Below, in pieces: positions 42,875 through 53,045 of a stretch of 64,000 bases of DNA (position 1 is its first letter; the number at the start of each line of letters is the position of its first letter). The DNA is from Paenibacillus taichungensis (GTDB lineage: Bacteria; Bacillota; Bacilli; Paenibacillales; Paenibacillaceae): the NCBI RefSeq assembly GCF_013359905.1, contig NZ_JABMCC010000104.1, positions 62,001 through 126,000 of the forward strand, read 5' to 3'. Made by a program: the position numbers and the translations under genes. The notes beneath the pieces are model-generated. The model had not been told where the DNA came from and made no database searches. It saw nothing but the letters and a program-made list of their open reading frames with translations.

Positions 42875-45097
42875 ATGTTTGATTGGCTGGGATGGAGAAA
42901 AGGGTGGCCGCTGTGGCGGTCGTATCGGTTGAATGAAAATATGAAGCAAGACGTAGAGGAAATCTTTGAGGGCATCGCCGAGACCCGGCGGCAGCTCTTG
43001 ATGGATTGGGCTGATGAGCAGTGGAATCATCTGGATCGATTGCTTCAGCAGGTACGAGCTGTTCATCCGCAAGGTATGTTACAAGGCACAGAAGATGTAC
43101 ACGGATTGGAGGTATGGTTCGCAGCAAGTTATGTACGCGCTACTGATTGTACTGAGCTTTTTATGCTTAACGAGCAAAATCAGGTTGTATTTTCTACATA
43201 TAAGAAACATATTGGACAAGTCTACGAAGATGGAAATGCTTTGATCGGGCAAGGATTAAGGTATACCCAAGCGGATATCAACGGACAAAAGTGCCTGTTT
43301 GGACCTTATTCTGATCCGCTCACACTAGAAATTGGACCACGTTCTTCCACGTTTCACGATGATGTAACCTTGACGTTTATCGTACCGATCATGGAAAACG
43401 GCCGTTACATCGGTTCCCTGTGCAGTCGTGTGCCTAATGATGTATTGGGCGATCTGATCCAGCGTGAATCAGGCCACATCTACCCTGATTCGGGGGATAA
43501 TTATCTTTTTATGGCTGAATCAAAACTGCGGCCCACGCTTCAACCCGGGACTGCCCTGTCCCGCAGCCGCTTCGAGGATCATACATTCACCCATGGGGAG
43601 AATCTGAAAGACGGCGTAACCACCGCATGGGGCGTTGTATCTGTTAAAGAACATACCGAATTGGAACTGATGTTTACCGATCCTTCCACCAACGAACTTC
43701 ATCCTGGTGTAGCGAATACCATTCGCAATGGCTCCAATCTGTTTGTGGCTTTTCCGGGTTATTCGGACTATCGTCATATTTCAGTTATTGGTAAAGGCAT
43801 CACATTCCAGCTTCCCCACTGTCCGGATCTGTGGGGCATGATGTGTGAAGGCGATCTGGAGGAAGTATATCGTATACGCAGCATTGGCTGGCGCCAATTC
43901 AAGCAGCACAGCTTATACATCCTGTTGTCAGGCATTGCAGGAGCGGCAATTGTATATGCGCTGACTGGAAGTGCATGGAGCGCAGCAGCCATCGCTGCCT
44001 TTAATATCATCTATGGATTTCTGACCGCAAACCAGCTGCAACGAAAACATGTTCAACGGGTCCATGAGGATTTGCGCCGCATTAGCCGATTTATTCGAAT
44101 TAACGCAGAAGGCAAGGGCGATCTGACCCAGCGTCTGGATACGTCGGCTTTTGCCCAGGATGAATCAGGTGAACTGGCGAAATGGATCAACAATATGATT
44201 GACTCTCTGGAAGGAATTATGCTCAAAGTACAGCTTGCCACCGTGGATGTGATGAACAACCAGCACCAAATGCGGACGTCAACGGAAACTACACAGGGAA
44301 CAACCGAACGTGTAAATCTCAAACTTGGCTCTATGATTCAGGGGATACGCAAGCAGCTTGAGGACCTGGATCAGGCCAAAGTAGCCGCCGACGAAATGCG
44401 CCTCACCCTTCAGCAGCTTGAAGTGTCTGCCACCGAGCAGATTGACGTTGCCCGTCAGGAAGTGGAGCGTATCGGAGACAAAATGACCCAGATCTCGGGA
44501 GCCGTGTCCGACACCAACCATACGATTTTATCCTTTATGGCGACCATGCAGGACATCTACCGCGCACTTGCTGTCATTGATGAAATTTCGGCACAGACCA
44601 ATCTGCTCGCACTGAATGCTTCCATTGAAGCAGCTCATGTTGGCGAACACGGACGTGGATTTGCCGTCGTTGCTGGTGAGATCCGCAAGCTGGCCGAATT
44701 ATCCCGTTCCTCCACTGAAGATATTCATCAGATTCTGGATAATATCTCTGTAGCGGCAGGAGCAGCCTCGCAATCCATCAAGGAAGGCGATCAGGTGCTG
44801 GCTGAAGGCACAACGCTTGTTCAGGCTGCTTCGCAGTTACTCCAAAGTGCGACGGCTGAAGAACCTCAAAGAACACAGGTTGTGGATCAGGTCGTGGTAT
44901 TGATGGAGAATATCGCTGCCATCAGCCACAAAAATCGTTCCACGTCTTCGGAGGTGGAAGCCGAGATGGTCGAGCTTATTAACGACATGCTGCACGTTCA
45001 GCATTCATCGCACAATGTGGAAGCCATCACGGTCTTCTTGCAGCAGCTTGTCGGACAATTCCAACTGACCCATCCCGATAAAAACGTAATTATCTGA
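42875..45097 (+). CDS. Methyl-accepting chemotaxis protein with N-terminal cytoplasmic-looking sensor
   Basis: A 740-aa chemoreceptor. Residues 1-340 form a Cache/PDC-like sensor with no membrane segment before it; a membrane hairpin follows at about 344-385, then a HAMP-like region and the signalling coiled coil with tip [24 protein letters not shown] (about 570-595; note EAAHVGE instead of the usual EAARAGE). Classical receptors have a membrane helix on each side of the sensor, so this one lacks the first. ATG at 42875 after GGGGTGG; GTG at 42866 is an alternative. Confidence 0.85.
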   Translation: MFDWLGWRKGWPLWRSYRLNENMKQDVEEIFEGIAETRRQLLMDWADEQWNHLDRLLQQVRAVHPQGMLQGTEDVHGLEVWFAASYVRATDCTELFMLNEQNQVVFSTYKKHIGQVYEDGNALIGQGLRYTQADINGQKCLFGPYSDPLTLEIGPRSSTFHDDVTLTFIVPIMENGRYIGSLCSRVPNDVLGDLIQRESGHIYPDSGDNYLFMAESKLRPTLQPGTALSRSRFEDHTFTHGENLKDGVTTAWGVVSVKEHTELELMFTDPSTNELHPGVANTIRNGSNLFVAFPGYSDYRHISVIGKGITFQLPHCPDLWGMMCEGDLEEVYRIRSIGWRQFKQHSLYILLSGIAGAAIVYALTGSAWSAAAIAAFNIIYGFLTANQLQRKHVQRVHEDLRRISRFIRINAEGKGDLTQRLDTSAFAQDESGELAKWINNMIDSLEGIMLKVQLATVDVMNNQHQMRTSTETTQGTTERVNLKLGSMIQGIRKQLEDLDQAKVAADEMRLTLQQLEVSATEQIDVARQEVERIGDKMTQISGAVSDTNHTILSFMATMQDIYRALAVIDEISAQTNLLALNASIEAAHVGEHGRGFAVVAGEIRKLAELSRSSTEDIHQILDNISVAAGAASQSIKEGDQVLAEGTTLVQAASQLLQSATAEEPQRTQVVDQVVVLMENIAAISHKNRSTSSEVEAEMVELINDMLHVQHSSHNVEAITVFLQQLVGQFQLTHPDKNVII

Positions 45098-45216
45098 GGT
45101 CATCATTGACGCGGATTGGAGAAATAGCTAAAATTTGATGCAACTGTTCGTTTAGATATTGTCGGTTCATTTCATATAGAAGCTTTCCAATTTGAATCAA
45201 TGAAAGGGTGGTCTGC

Positions 45217-46218
45217 ATGGAAATGCTCCAGGATTCTTTTGGCAGAATACATGACTACATCCGTATTTCTGTTACGGACCGCTGTAATTTGCGTTGTGTG
45301 TACTGTATGCCCGAAGAAGGCATGGAATTTGCCCCGCATGACCAAATTATGAGCTACGAGGAAATCGCACAGGTACTCAAAGTGCTAGCTCCAATGGGAA
45401 TGCGCAAAGTCCGTCTGACCGGAGGCGAGCCTCTGGTACGGAAAGATCTGCATCAACTCGTAAGTATGATCTCGGCCATTGACGGGATTGAAGATATTGC
45501 TTTAACTACCAATGCATTGCTGCTGGACAAACAGGCTCAGGCCCTTAAGGACGCCGGACTGAACCGGATTAACATCAGTCTGGATTCCCTGCAAGCGAGC
45601 CGTTTCTCCATGATTACTCGCGGCGGGGATGTAAATAAGGTGCTGAAAGGCATTGAAGCCGCCACGGCAGTTGGACTTGCTCCGATCAAGCTGAATGTCG
45701 TCTTAATGAAGGGCATCAATGATGATGAGATCAAAGATTTCATTGCCATGACCATAGATCAGCCACTGCATGTGCGCTTCATTGAATATATGCCGATTGG
45801 GCAGGCTTCAGATTCATGGCGCAAATCGTATTTGCCGCTGGAAGCAGTCACCGATGTATGCGCGGAGGCTGGCTGGACGGTGGAAAGTACGGCAGGTCCG
45901 GCAGGGAATGGTCCATCACGAAACATGAAGATTGCCGGTTCACAAGGAACATTTGGATTGATCCATCCGGTCAGTGATCACTTCTGTGATAACTGCAACC
46001 GACTCCGCCTGACAGCAGACGGGCATATCAAAGCTTGTCTGTACTGGTCGGATGAATACAATGTTCGCCGCTTCGTAGATGCCCCCGATGCTATGGCAGC
46101 TCTCTTCCTCAAAGCTCTTGGCACCAAACCGAAGAATCATGAAATGGCGCTTGCCCTAGAGCAAAAAATGCAAAGTCATACACCGACGGTACGACGCATG
46201 TCCCAGATTGGTGGATAG
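45217..46218 (+). CDS. moaA: GTP 3',8-cyclase MoaA
   Basis: A 333-aa radical SAM enzyme, first step of molybdenum cofactor synthesis, converting GTP to 3',8-cyclo-GTP. N-terminal CxxxCxxC is C23-C27-C30 ([10 protein letters not shown]); the second 4Fe-4S site is [11 protein letters not shown] with IKAC later; the C-terminus ends in GG as required. ATG at 45217 lies after AAAGGGTGG. No other moa/moe gene is adjacent; mobA is 13 kb away. A terminator follows. Confidence 0.95.
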   Translation: MEMLQDSFGRIHDYIRISVTDRCNLRCVYCMPEEGMEFAPHDQIMSYEEIAQVLKVLAPMGMRKVRLTGGEPLVRKDLHQLVSMISAIDGIEDIALTTNALLLDKQAQALKDAGLNRINISLDSLQASRFSMITRGGDVNKVLKGIEAATAVGLAPIKLNVVLMKGINDDEIKDFIAMTIDQPLHVRFIEYMPIGQASDSWRKSYLPLEAVTDVCAEAGWTVESTAGPAGNGPSRNMKIAGSQGTFGLIHPVSDHFCDNCNRLRLTADGHIKACLYWSDEYNVRRFVDAPDAMAALFLKALGTKPKNHEMALALEQKMQSHTPTVRRMSQIGG

Positions 46219-46541
46219 GCAAGCGTGATGTGGCGGGTAACACATCCATATTTATGTGCATCAGAGCAGGCAGATATAACAAACGTAAGCACCCGATATA
46301 CTTCACAAAATACAGCCATTATCGATGTACTAAATGCTGCTGAGGTCAGATGATCCTCAGCAGCTTTTTTATCATGTATTCTTCTTTTGTCTAACCTTGT
46401 TGATCAATTTTCCTGATTCCAAAATTAAAATAAAATTAATCTGCCATTTGCCCTCTTTAGGCCTTCAAGAATCCCGCAATTCTGACGATGAATATACAAT
46501 ACATCACGATCATACGCACACATATATAGGAGTTGATCCAA
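46219..46541. other. Intergenic region after moaA
   Basis: About 320 bases. It contains the moaA terminator (46336-46370) and an AT-rich leader for the soluble chemoreceptor; nothing else recognisable. Confidence 0.5.
46336..46370 (+). terminator. moaA terminator
   Basis: Perfect 10-bp arms GCTGCTGAGG and CCTCAGCAGC, 9-base loop, then six T. Confidence 0.92.
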
Positions 46542-47378
46542 TTGAATATTGTTGAAGCACTTGTTGCAGCAAGCCCGTATTTTAAAATCATGCTCAAGGA
46601 AAATGATTTGATGATTGCTGTTACTGATATGGAGCAGTTCCGGTATTACGTACGGAGCGAAGATCTTGATCTGGGTATCAAGGCTGGAGATCCGATCTCG
46701 CTTGAAGATCCTACACTACGCCGGGCACTTATCCATGGTGAGACTTCAGCCAATCGTATTGAAGCGCATCATTACGGGACTCCCATTAACTCTGCGGCTA
46801 CCCCGCTTCGCGATGAAGCAGGCCAGATCGTAGGCGCATTGGCCATTGGATTTTCACTCAAAAACGAGGAAAAACTGGGGCACTTCACCGAATTGATCGG
46901 GGAAATCAGCGGTAAGTTAACCGATATGGTTCAGACCGTAGCGGCTCAATCCCAGCAACTGACCGCTTCATCTTCACAGATTTTGGACAACACACGGATG
47001 GCGGTGCAAAATTCCAGTGAAGTCACCAAGGTCGCTTCATTCATTCGTGAAATTTCGGAGCAGACGAACCTGCTGGGTCTGAATGCTGCCATTGAGGCAG
47101 CACGAGCAGGAGAAGCTGGAGCCGGCTTTGGCGTTGTTGCTACCGAAGTACGCAAATTATCCACCGGAACCAAAGAAGCTACAGTAAACATTGAACGCTC
47201 CTTGAAGGAAGTACAGCATTCCATTCGTCAGATGGAACAGGAGATTACATCCATCGCCCAATCCAGCAACCAGCAGGCCGAACTCGTCACCGAGTTCAGC
47301 GAGGTGATTGATCAACTGAACAATGCATCTCAGGATCTCAAAGCTTTTATTGAATCCATGCTATTGAAGGCAGAATAA
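46542..47378 (+). CDS. Soluble methyl-accepting chemotaxis-like protein (YfmS type)
   Basis: A 278-aa cytoplasmic receptor without membrane segments: an N-terminal small sensor domain (about 1-110) and a short signalling hairpin with [26 protein letters not shown]. It resembles Bacillus YfmS. Truncated coiled coils of this kind join chemoreceptor arrays without classical methylation helices. The TTG at 46542 has AGGAG nine bases upstream and gives [14 protein letters not shown]; a TTG at 46533 is too close to the site. Confidence 0.82.
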   Translation: MNIVEALVAASPYFKIMLKENDLMIAVTDMEQFRYYVRSEDLDLGIKAGDPISLEDPTLRRALIHGETSANRIEAHHYGTPINSAATPLRDEAGQIVGALAIGFSLKNEEKLGHFTELIGEISGKLTDMVQTVAAQSQQLTASSSQILDNTRMAVQNSSEVTKVASFIREISEQTNLLGLNAAIEAARAGEAGAGFGVVATEVRKLSTGTKEATVNIERSLKEVQHSIRQMEQEITSIAQSSNQQAELVTEFSEVIDQLNNASQDLKAFIESMLLKAE

Positions 47379-47425
47379 GATAGAATACTCATTTGGCGCA
47401 TTAACTATAAGGCCAGCATATAAAC

Positions 47426-47460
47426 AATCCCCACACGTTTACCGTGAGGGGATTCTTTTC
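47426..47460 (+). terminator. Terminator of the YfmS-like gene
   Basis: AATCCCC-A-CACG pairs with CGTG-A-GGGGATT (one A:A mismatch), followed by CTTTTCT. It separates the convergent lysE-type gene. Confidence 0.75.
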
Positions 47461-47465
47461 TATTT

Positions 47466-48074
47466 TTACGATACGATCAGCTTCCACAGCATCATGCCTG
47501 CCATTCCGACCATGACTACAGCGGACAATCGATTGAAGAAAATACTGATCCGGCCTGTACGATCTGTTCTACCTACTAGCCTGCCTGCACCTGCCAGTCC
47601 CAGAAACCATACCCATGATACCACTGCCGCCGTTATTGCAAAATAAAAGCGTGCCACCCCCTCGTATTGAAGTGAACTGGTGCCGATTACGGCTACCGTG
47701 TCCAGCAGGGCATGTGGGTTAAGTAAGGAAACGGAAGCAGCAAAGGCGATCTGTCTTCCCGCAGACAGCACTGCTGCTGAACTATTCGCAGGCCCGGAAG
47801 ACTTCCAAATGCTCCATGCCATATAGAGCAAAAACACACCCCCTCCTGCATACAATACATTCGTCAGCACCGGCCATTGCAGTAAAATGAGGGACACCCC
47901 TCCGACGGCTGCTCCAATCAACAAACTATCACTGAGTCCTGCGGTTACTATCGCTGGCAGCGCCCGTGCATAACTTCGCTGACTCATGCCCTGATTAAAA
48001 ATAAACACATTTTGTACACCGAGTGGCAAAATCAGGCCAAATGCCAGCACCACCGCGTGAATAATTACCCCCAT
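47466..48074 (-). CDS. LysE/ArgO-family amino acid exporter
   Basis: A 202-aa membrane protein with about six helices. LysE-family signatures are GVQNVFIFNQG near the N-terminus and SLLNPHALLDT in the middle. It exports basic or other amino acids to avoid toxic accumulation. It is divergent from a MocR regulator, a common regulator-exporter arrangement. ATG at 48074 after AAGGGGGA. Confidence 0.88.
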   Translation of the reverse strand: MGVIIHAVVLAFGLILPLGVQNVFIFNQGMSQRSYARALPAIVTAGLSDSLLIGAAVGGVSLILLQWPVLTNVLYAGGGVFLLYMAWSIWKSSGPANSSAAVLSAGRQIAFAASVSLLNPHALLDTVAVIGTSSLQYEGVARFYFAITAAVVSWVWFLGLAGAGRLVGRTDRTGRISIFFNRLSAVVMVGMAGMMLWKLIVS

Positions 48075-48230
48075 CGTTCATCCCCCTTAGATATGTCTCC
48101 ATAGTAGTAGAGATAACGTCAGGCGTAACCAACCACTTGGATGGCACTGGACCCAACCAAATGATATAGTGTTCAAAATAAGAGAAAACATAAATCCCAT
48201 CACTATTCTATAAAGGAGGCAAACCTGCCC

Positions 48231-49718
48231 ATGAATCGGTCTGATTCTCGACAGGGGGGCATCTGGAAGCCGGACCCCTCCCATTCCCTACCTCTGTACC
48301 GACAGATTGAAGTCTATATCAGTGAGAAAATTACTGCCGGCGAATGGACAGCAGGATATCGGCTTCCTTCACAACGAACATTGGCTCAATCCATGGGTGT
48401 GAACCGCAGCACGCTGGTTACTGCACTGGAAAATCTGGCCGCCTCAGGCATGATTGAAGGCAGACATGGCGGCGGAACATATGTCTGTGGCTCTGGCTGG
48501 CATGCGCTGGCTCACGGAGCTCTGCCCAACTGGGAGGAAGCCATCGAAGAAGGCTGGTATTACCCCAATCTGCCAGAGGTACAGCAGATTAACCGGGCTG
48601 AGTTCCAGCCAGGCATCATCAGGCTTGGTACAGGTGAGCTTGCACCTGAGCTGATGCCCCAGGAGGCTTTTAACGACATCCTCCATGCTCTATCCAGTCG
48701 TTCTCGTACACTAAACTACCTCGAACCTCAGGGTAGTCTGGAGCTCCGTCTGGCATTGTCCGTTTACTTGCAAGCAAGAGGCATCCAAGCCTCCCCTGAC
48801 TCCATTCTGATCGTATCCGGCTCTCTCCAGGCACTGCACCTTATTTCAGTTGGGCTTCTGCCCCGCGGATCGGCAGTCCTGCTGGAAAAACCATCTTATC
48901 TGTACTCCATTCATGCCTTCCAATCGGCAGGATTGAAAATGAGTGGCATTCCGATGGATGCCGAGGGATTACACACTCCGCGTCTGGAAGATGCCGTACA
49001 GAATAATGCAAACAGGGAAAGCATCTCGCTGCTCTATACGATTCCGAGCTTCCACAATCCTACCGGCTCCGTCATGAGTGACAGCCGCCGGGAAGAACTG
49101 CTCGCCACAGCGCGGAACATCGGCATCTCCATATTGGAGGATGCCGCGTACAGCGACCTGTGGCTGGACGAGCCCCCGCCGCCATCACTGAAAGCGCGTG
49201 ATAAAGAAGGACGGGTGCTGCACATGGGCACCTTGTCCAAGGCGGTCAGCCCCGGTCTGCGCCTCGGCTGGCTAGTTGGGCCGGAGCCGGTCATCCGTCG
49301 CCTCGCAGACATCAAGATGCAGACGGATTATGGCACCAGCTCCATCGCTCAGGAGGCTGCTGCACTCTGGTTTGCGGATGGATACCACGAGCAGCATATG
49401 GATCGCCTGCGGCCAGAACTGCGCAGACGCAGAGACTTTATGCTTGAACTTCTGCAACGCGATTTCAGTGAACTCGCCGAGTGGAGCGTACCTGCCGGAG
49501 GCTTTTATATCTGGCTCCGATTCACCGCCAGTCCTCTTTCCATTCGCGAACTGTTCCATGCCTGTCTGGAGAATCATGTGCTGATTCATCCGGGTTATCT
49601 CTATGACCGCCTAGATGCAGAGCACATTCGTCTGTCCTATGCCTATGCTTCACCGGATGAGATGGAGCGTGGTCTTCACTTGCTGGCACAGGCAGTCAAG
49701 AAGCTGATGTCATCATGA
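48231..49718 (+). CDS. MocR/GntR-type regulator with aminotransferase domain
   Basis: A 495-aa transcription factor: N-terminal GntR winged helix (LYRQIEVYISEKITAGEWTA..RLPSQRTLAQSMGVNRSTL, about 20-75, shown in parts) joined to a fold-type I PLP domain with YTIPSFHNPTG, EDAAYSDLW and the PLP Lys in MGTLSKAVSPGLRLG. MocR proteins sense amino acids or vitamin B6 vitamers through PLP. It most likely controls the divergent exporter. ATG at 48231 after AAAGGAGG. Confidence 0.9.
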   Translation: MNRSDSRQGGIWKPDPSHSLPLYRQIEVYISEKITAGEWTAGYRLPSQRTLAQSMGVNRSTLVTALENLAASGMIEGRHGGGTYVCGSGWHALAHGALPNWEEAIEEGWYYPNLPEVQQINRAEFQPGIIRLGTGELAPELMPQEAFNDILHALSSRSRTLNYLEPQGSLELRLALSVYLQARGIQASPDSILIVSGSLQALHLISVGLLPRGSAVLLEKPSYLYSIHAFQSAGLKMSGIPMDAEGLHTPRLEDAVQNNANRESISLLYTIPSFHNPTGSVMSDSRREELLATARNIGISILEDAAYSDLWLDEPPPPSLKARDKEGRVLHMGTLSKAVSPGLRLGWLVGPEPVIRRLADIKMQTDYGTSSIAQEAAALWFADGYHEQHMDRLRPELRRRRDFMLELLQRDFSELAEWSVPAGGFYIWLRFTASPLSIRELFHACLENHVLIHPGYLYDRLDAEHIRLSYAYASPDEMERGLHLLAQAVKKLMSS

Positions 49719-49784
49719 AATGAAAGAACCGCCATGATCGGAAGGAGTGACATCCCTCAGATCAAGGCGGTTCTTTCATGTTTT
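49719..49784. terminator. Bidirectional terminator between mocR and sugar permease
   Basis: ATGAAAGAACCGCC (49720-49733) pairs perfectly with GGCGGTTCTTTCAT (49766-49779); both sides end in T-rich sequence. It serves the convergent mocR and sugar-transport operons. Confidence 0.82.
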
Positions 49785-49833
49785 GTTATTAATAAGACAG
49801 ATACGTCTCGTCTAGATCGCAGGCGGGTTTTCC

Positions 49834-50661
49834 TTACCCTTTTACCGCACCTTCTGCAATACCCTCCATGATGAACTTTTGGAAGAACGCATAGATGAGA
49901 ACCACCGGAATCGCGGTAAGTACCAGGGAGGACAGAATCAACGGCCATTCCTTATTGTACTCGCCAAACAGCATGTTCGTGGACAGAATCAGCGTATACC
50001 GATTCACATCCGTCAGCATGAGCAGCGGCAACAGGAAGTCATTCCAGATCCACAGGAAGTCCAAGATGGCGATGGTGACCGTAATTGGCAGCAACAGTGG
50101 GAATATGATCTGGAAGAACGTCTGGAACTCATTACATCCATCCATCTGTGCCGATTCTTCCAATTCACGCGGGATGGACTTAACAAACCCGTGATACAGG
50201 AAGATCGCCATGTTCACACCAAGTCCGATATAGATCAGGGCCAATCCGTATGTGCTTCCTTGGACATGAAGTCCTTTGGCAACCCGTGTCAGCGGAATCA
50301 TGATCGAGTGAAAAGGAACGAGCATGGATGCCACGAACAGGAAGAAAATCAGGTTGCTCAATCTGCCTGAAGTACGCGACAGCTTGTAGCCGGCCAATGA
50401 AGCGCAGAATACAATACCGCCAATCCCTAGGAAGGATACAATCGCCGAGTTCAAGGAACTGCCCAGTAGATTGATTTTGTGAAATGCATCCGAGTAGTTT
50501 TCCCAATGAAATGTCGTTGGGAGAGCTATAAAGGACTGGAACATTTCACCTTGTGTTTTGAATGAGTTCACAATCGCCATGTAGATTGGCAGCATTGCGA
50601 CGAGGGATCCCAGCACCAGCAGCAGTCGAATCAGATAGCTGTTAATTCGTTGCATCCTCAT
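49834..50661 (-). CDS. Sugar ABC transporter permease (MalG type)
   Basis: A 275-aa CUT1-family permease with six membrane segments and the EAA coupling motif at ELEESAQMDGCNEFQTFFQIIFPLLLP (motif core EESAQMDG). It forms the channel with the MalF-type partner, whose gene it overlaps by 4 bases. The transported sugar is probably a beta-galactoside or galacto-oligosaccharide, judged from the GH42 enzyme upstream. No ATPase gene is in the cluster; a shared MsmX-type ATPase elsewhere would be needed. Confidence 0.88.
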   Translation of the reverse strand: MRMQRINSYLIRLLLVLGSLVAMLPIYMAIVNSFKTQGEMFQSFIALPTTFHWENYSDAFHKINLLGSSLNSAIVSFLGIGGIVFCASLAGYKLSRTSGRLSNLIFFLFVASMLVPFHSIMIPLTRVAKGLHVQGSTYGLALIYIGLGVNMAIFLYHGFVKSIPRELEESAQMDGCNEFQTFFQIIFPLLLPITVTIAILDFLWIWNDFLLPLLMLTDVNRYTLILSTNMLFGEYNKEWPLILSSLVLTAIPVVLIYAFFQKFIMEGIAEGAVKG

Positions 50662-51542
50662 GCTTCCACCTCTTTCTTCTTCATCACCGTAATCTGAATG
50701 AGCGTGAAGATGAGCACGATGACGAATAACACAACCGACTTGGCACTGGCATATCCGTATCTAAAATTGTTGGAGAATGCCTCTTCATAAATATTCATCG
50801 TAATGACCTGAGTGGCTCTGCCTGGACCGCCACCTGTCAGACCGTACACAACTTCAAATACTTTGAAGGCTCCGTTCAGTGTCAGGAAGAAACAGATTGT
50901 AACGGCATGCGTAATCATCGGCAATACGACATTACGCAGTACCTGGAACGCGTTGGCTCCATCAATAACAGCCGCTTCCTTCAGACTCTTCGGTACACCC
51001 TGAAGTGCTGCCAGATAGATGATCATCATGTACCCCACACCATTCCAAAGCGATACGATCAGGATGGAGTAGAATGAAAATTTCGGATCACCCAGCCACT
51101 GTTGGTCCAAAAAGGAGACCGCCAACTTCTCGGCCAGCTGCGGCAGCACCTGGGAGAAGATGAATGTCCACATAAAGGCGCTGATGATCGTACTGATCAT
51201 GTTCGGCATGAAAAACAGGGTCCGGAATAACCCCTTGCTGCGCGTCCGTGTCTCAATGAACACGGCGAGCAGCAAGGCAATTCCATTTTGCAGAATCAGC
51301 ATAAACACCACATATTTTAACGTGAACCATAGGGAATTCAGAAAGTCGGGATCTTCCTTGAACAGCTCCACGAAGTTTCCCAAACCGATAAAACTATAAT
51401 CCCGGTTCAGACCATTCCAGTCCGTCAAGCTGTAGAACAAGCCGCTAAATGTAGGATACAGCAGGAAAATGGCATAGATGATAAAGGCAGGCGCAGTGAA
51501 CGCTAGCAGCGACAGATACTTCTTGAATACATTCGTAGCCAT
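50658..51542 (-). CDS. Sugar ABC transporter permease (MalF type)
   Basis: A 294-aa CUT1 permease: N-terminal helix, FSGLFYSLTDWNGLN, and the EAA coupling motif KEAAVIDGANAFQ. Six predicted membrane segments. It lies 78 bases after the binding-protein gene and has an AAGGGGGAG site. Together with the downstream permease it makes the importer core. Confidence 0.88.
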   Translation of the reverse strand: MATNVFKKYLSLLAFTAPAFIIYAIFLLYPTFSGLFYSLTDWNGLNRDYSFIGLGNFVELFKEDPDFLNSLWFTLKYVVFMLILQNGIALLLAVFIETRTRSKGLFRTLFFMPNMISTIISAFMWTFIFSQVLPQLAEKLAVSFLDQQWLGDPKFSFYSILIVSLWNGVGYMMIIYLAALQGVPKSLKEAAVIDGANAFQVLRNVVLPMITHAVTICFFLTLNGAFKVFEVVYGLTGGGPGRATQVITMNIYEEAFSNNFRYGYASAKSVVLFVIVLIFTLIQITVMKKKEVEA

Positions 51543-51620
51543 TGGTTCTCCCCCTTTTCACTATAAGCAGACTCGCGGAAACGGGGGAACGAAGACCGTT
51601 CTGCCAGCCGTTTCATCTGC

Positions 51621-52901
51621 TTACTTGTTGACTTTGTTGTAGGATTTCCACGCCTTGTCGAGCGCATCAATCACCTGCTGCTGATCCAGTTGTCCGGAGT
51701 AGTAACCTTGCAGCGCTTTGCCTGATTCATCCTTAACCGCTTGAGGAATGGATGGATCCTGATACGCTTTGCCTTCATTAACATATTTCAGGGCATCGTC
51801 TACCCAAGGGAAACTTTTGAAGTCATGAATTTTGGCAACCGGATTGAATTTCAGTGCTTCGTAGAATGCACTTGAATCCTTGTCATCGAGAACATAGTTT
51901 ACGAAGTCGAGTGCCACTTCCTTGTTTTTGCTGGAGGAAGATACGGCCAGTGAAGTCGATGTGCTCAGGTTGATTTTGGTATCATCCGGGTTGTCATTGA
52001 TCGGCAGTGGAGCTACGCCGAAGTTGATATCCGGATTGGACTTCAGGATGGTTTCTGCGAACCAAGGTCCTTGAATCCACATTGCTGCTTTGCCTGTTGC
52101 AAAGGCTGCCGATCCATCATCGCCGCCCACTTCGAGCGCTTTCTCCGTTCCATTGGCATTGACGAGATCGAAGATGTCGAACAAGGATTTCATATCCGAG
52201 AAGGAACCTTGATCCTGATTCATCTTATCCAAGAAGTCTTTATGCTCTGACTGAGTCAGTGCACCTACTGTAAGTGGCAGGAAGAGTTGTGGAATCCAGG
52301 CCTCTTTGTAGGACAGTTCAAACGGTGTGATGTTGGCTGCTTTCAGCTTTTCCACGACCGCTTTCATTTCCGTCAAGGTGGTAGGAACCTCTAGCCCCTG
52401 CTCTTTGAAAATATCCTTATTGTACAGGTATCCCCAAGACAACGTTTCCAAAGGAACGGCCACGACTTTACCCGACGCATCCGTTACGGAAGGCTTAACG
52501 GAATCCAGTAATTTATCGACAAAAGGTTGACCCGACAGATCTTCCAGATAACCCGCTTTGCTGAACGGTGGGATTTCATTGACCGCATGAAGTGCGAACA
52601 CGTCCGGTGCATCATTGGAGGCAAGTCGTGTTTTCAGAATCTGCGGCGCATTATCTGCTGGCGGCATCTCCAGTTGTACATTAACCTCAATATTCTTTTC
52701 GGCTTTCTCCTTGGCTTTGAACTGTTCTATATATTTATCGTAATGTTCTTTCAGCCGCGGCTGTGCAATGAATACTTTGAGGGACACCGTACTGCCCGAT
52801 GCAGTCCCCTCCTCCTTACCATCCGTACCCGCATTGGAACCGCAGCCTGCGAGCAGAACACTCACAAGTACCGCACTTGCTACGCTTTTCCATACTTTCA
52901 T
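51621..52901 (-). CDS. Sugar ABC transporter substrate-binding lipoprotein
   Basis: A 426-aa extracellular solute-binding protein of family 1 (MalE-like). Lipobox LLAGC places lipidated C20 after an 18-19 residue signal. The body shows family features such as DAPDVFALHAVNEI, PLETLSWGYLYNKDIF and AMWIQGPWF. First gene of the transport operon, downstream of the two-component system; a cre-like site overlaps the promoter region. ATG at 52901 follows GGGAGG. Confidence 0.9.
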   Translation of the reverse strand: MKVWKSVASAVLVSVLLAGCGSNAGTDGKEEGTASGSTVSLKVFIAQPRLKEHYDKYIEQFKAKEKAEKNIEVNVQLEMPPADNAPQILKTRLASNDAPDVFALHAVNEIPPFSKAGYLEDLSGQPFVDKLLDSVKPSVTDASGKVVAVPLETLSWGYLYNKDIFKEQGLEVPTTLTEMKAVVEKLKAANITPFELSYKEAWIPQLFLPLTVGALTQSEHKDFLDKMNQDQGSFSDMKSLFDIFDLVNANGTEKALEVGGDDGSAAFATGKAAMWIQGPWFAETILKSNPDINFGVAPLPINDNPDDTKINLSTSTSLAVSSSSKNKEVALDFVNYVLDDKDSSAFYEALKFNPVAKIHDFKSFPWVDDALKYVNEGKAYQDPSIPQAVKDESGKALQGYYSGQLDQQQVIDALDKAWKSYNKVNK

Positions 52902-52960
52902 CTCTTATGACCTCCCGGTGTAACTGGTTTGTCTTTCATACGATCATTATATATCACGAA

Positions 52961-52975
52961 ATGAAAGCGCTTCAT
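52961..52975 (-). promoter_or_regulatory. Imperfect cre-like palindrome at the binding-protein promoter
   Basis: ATGAAAGCGCTTCAT contains the AAGCGCTT core; one arm lacks a base compared with a full catabolite responsive element. On the minus strand it lies at the -35 side of a TATAAT, about 60-75 bases before the start codon. Confidence 0.4.
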
Positions 52976-52995
52976 TGGACATTATTAGACTCGTT

Positions 52996-53025
52996 TATTG
53001 GATTATTTTAAACCTTAATCCAATA
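52996..53025. repeat. Inverted repeat between response regulator and binding-protein genes
   Basis: TATTGGATTA (52996-53005) and TAATCCAATA (53016-53025) are perfect 10-bp arms around a 10-base AT-rich loop. There is no G/C-rich stem or U run, so it is an operator candidate or a weak terminator. Confidence 0.5.
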
Positions 53026-53045
53026 GTAAACTCTCTGTGAATGAA

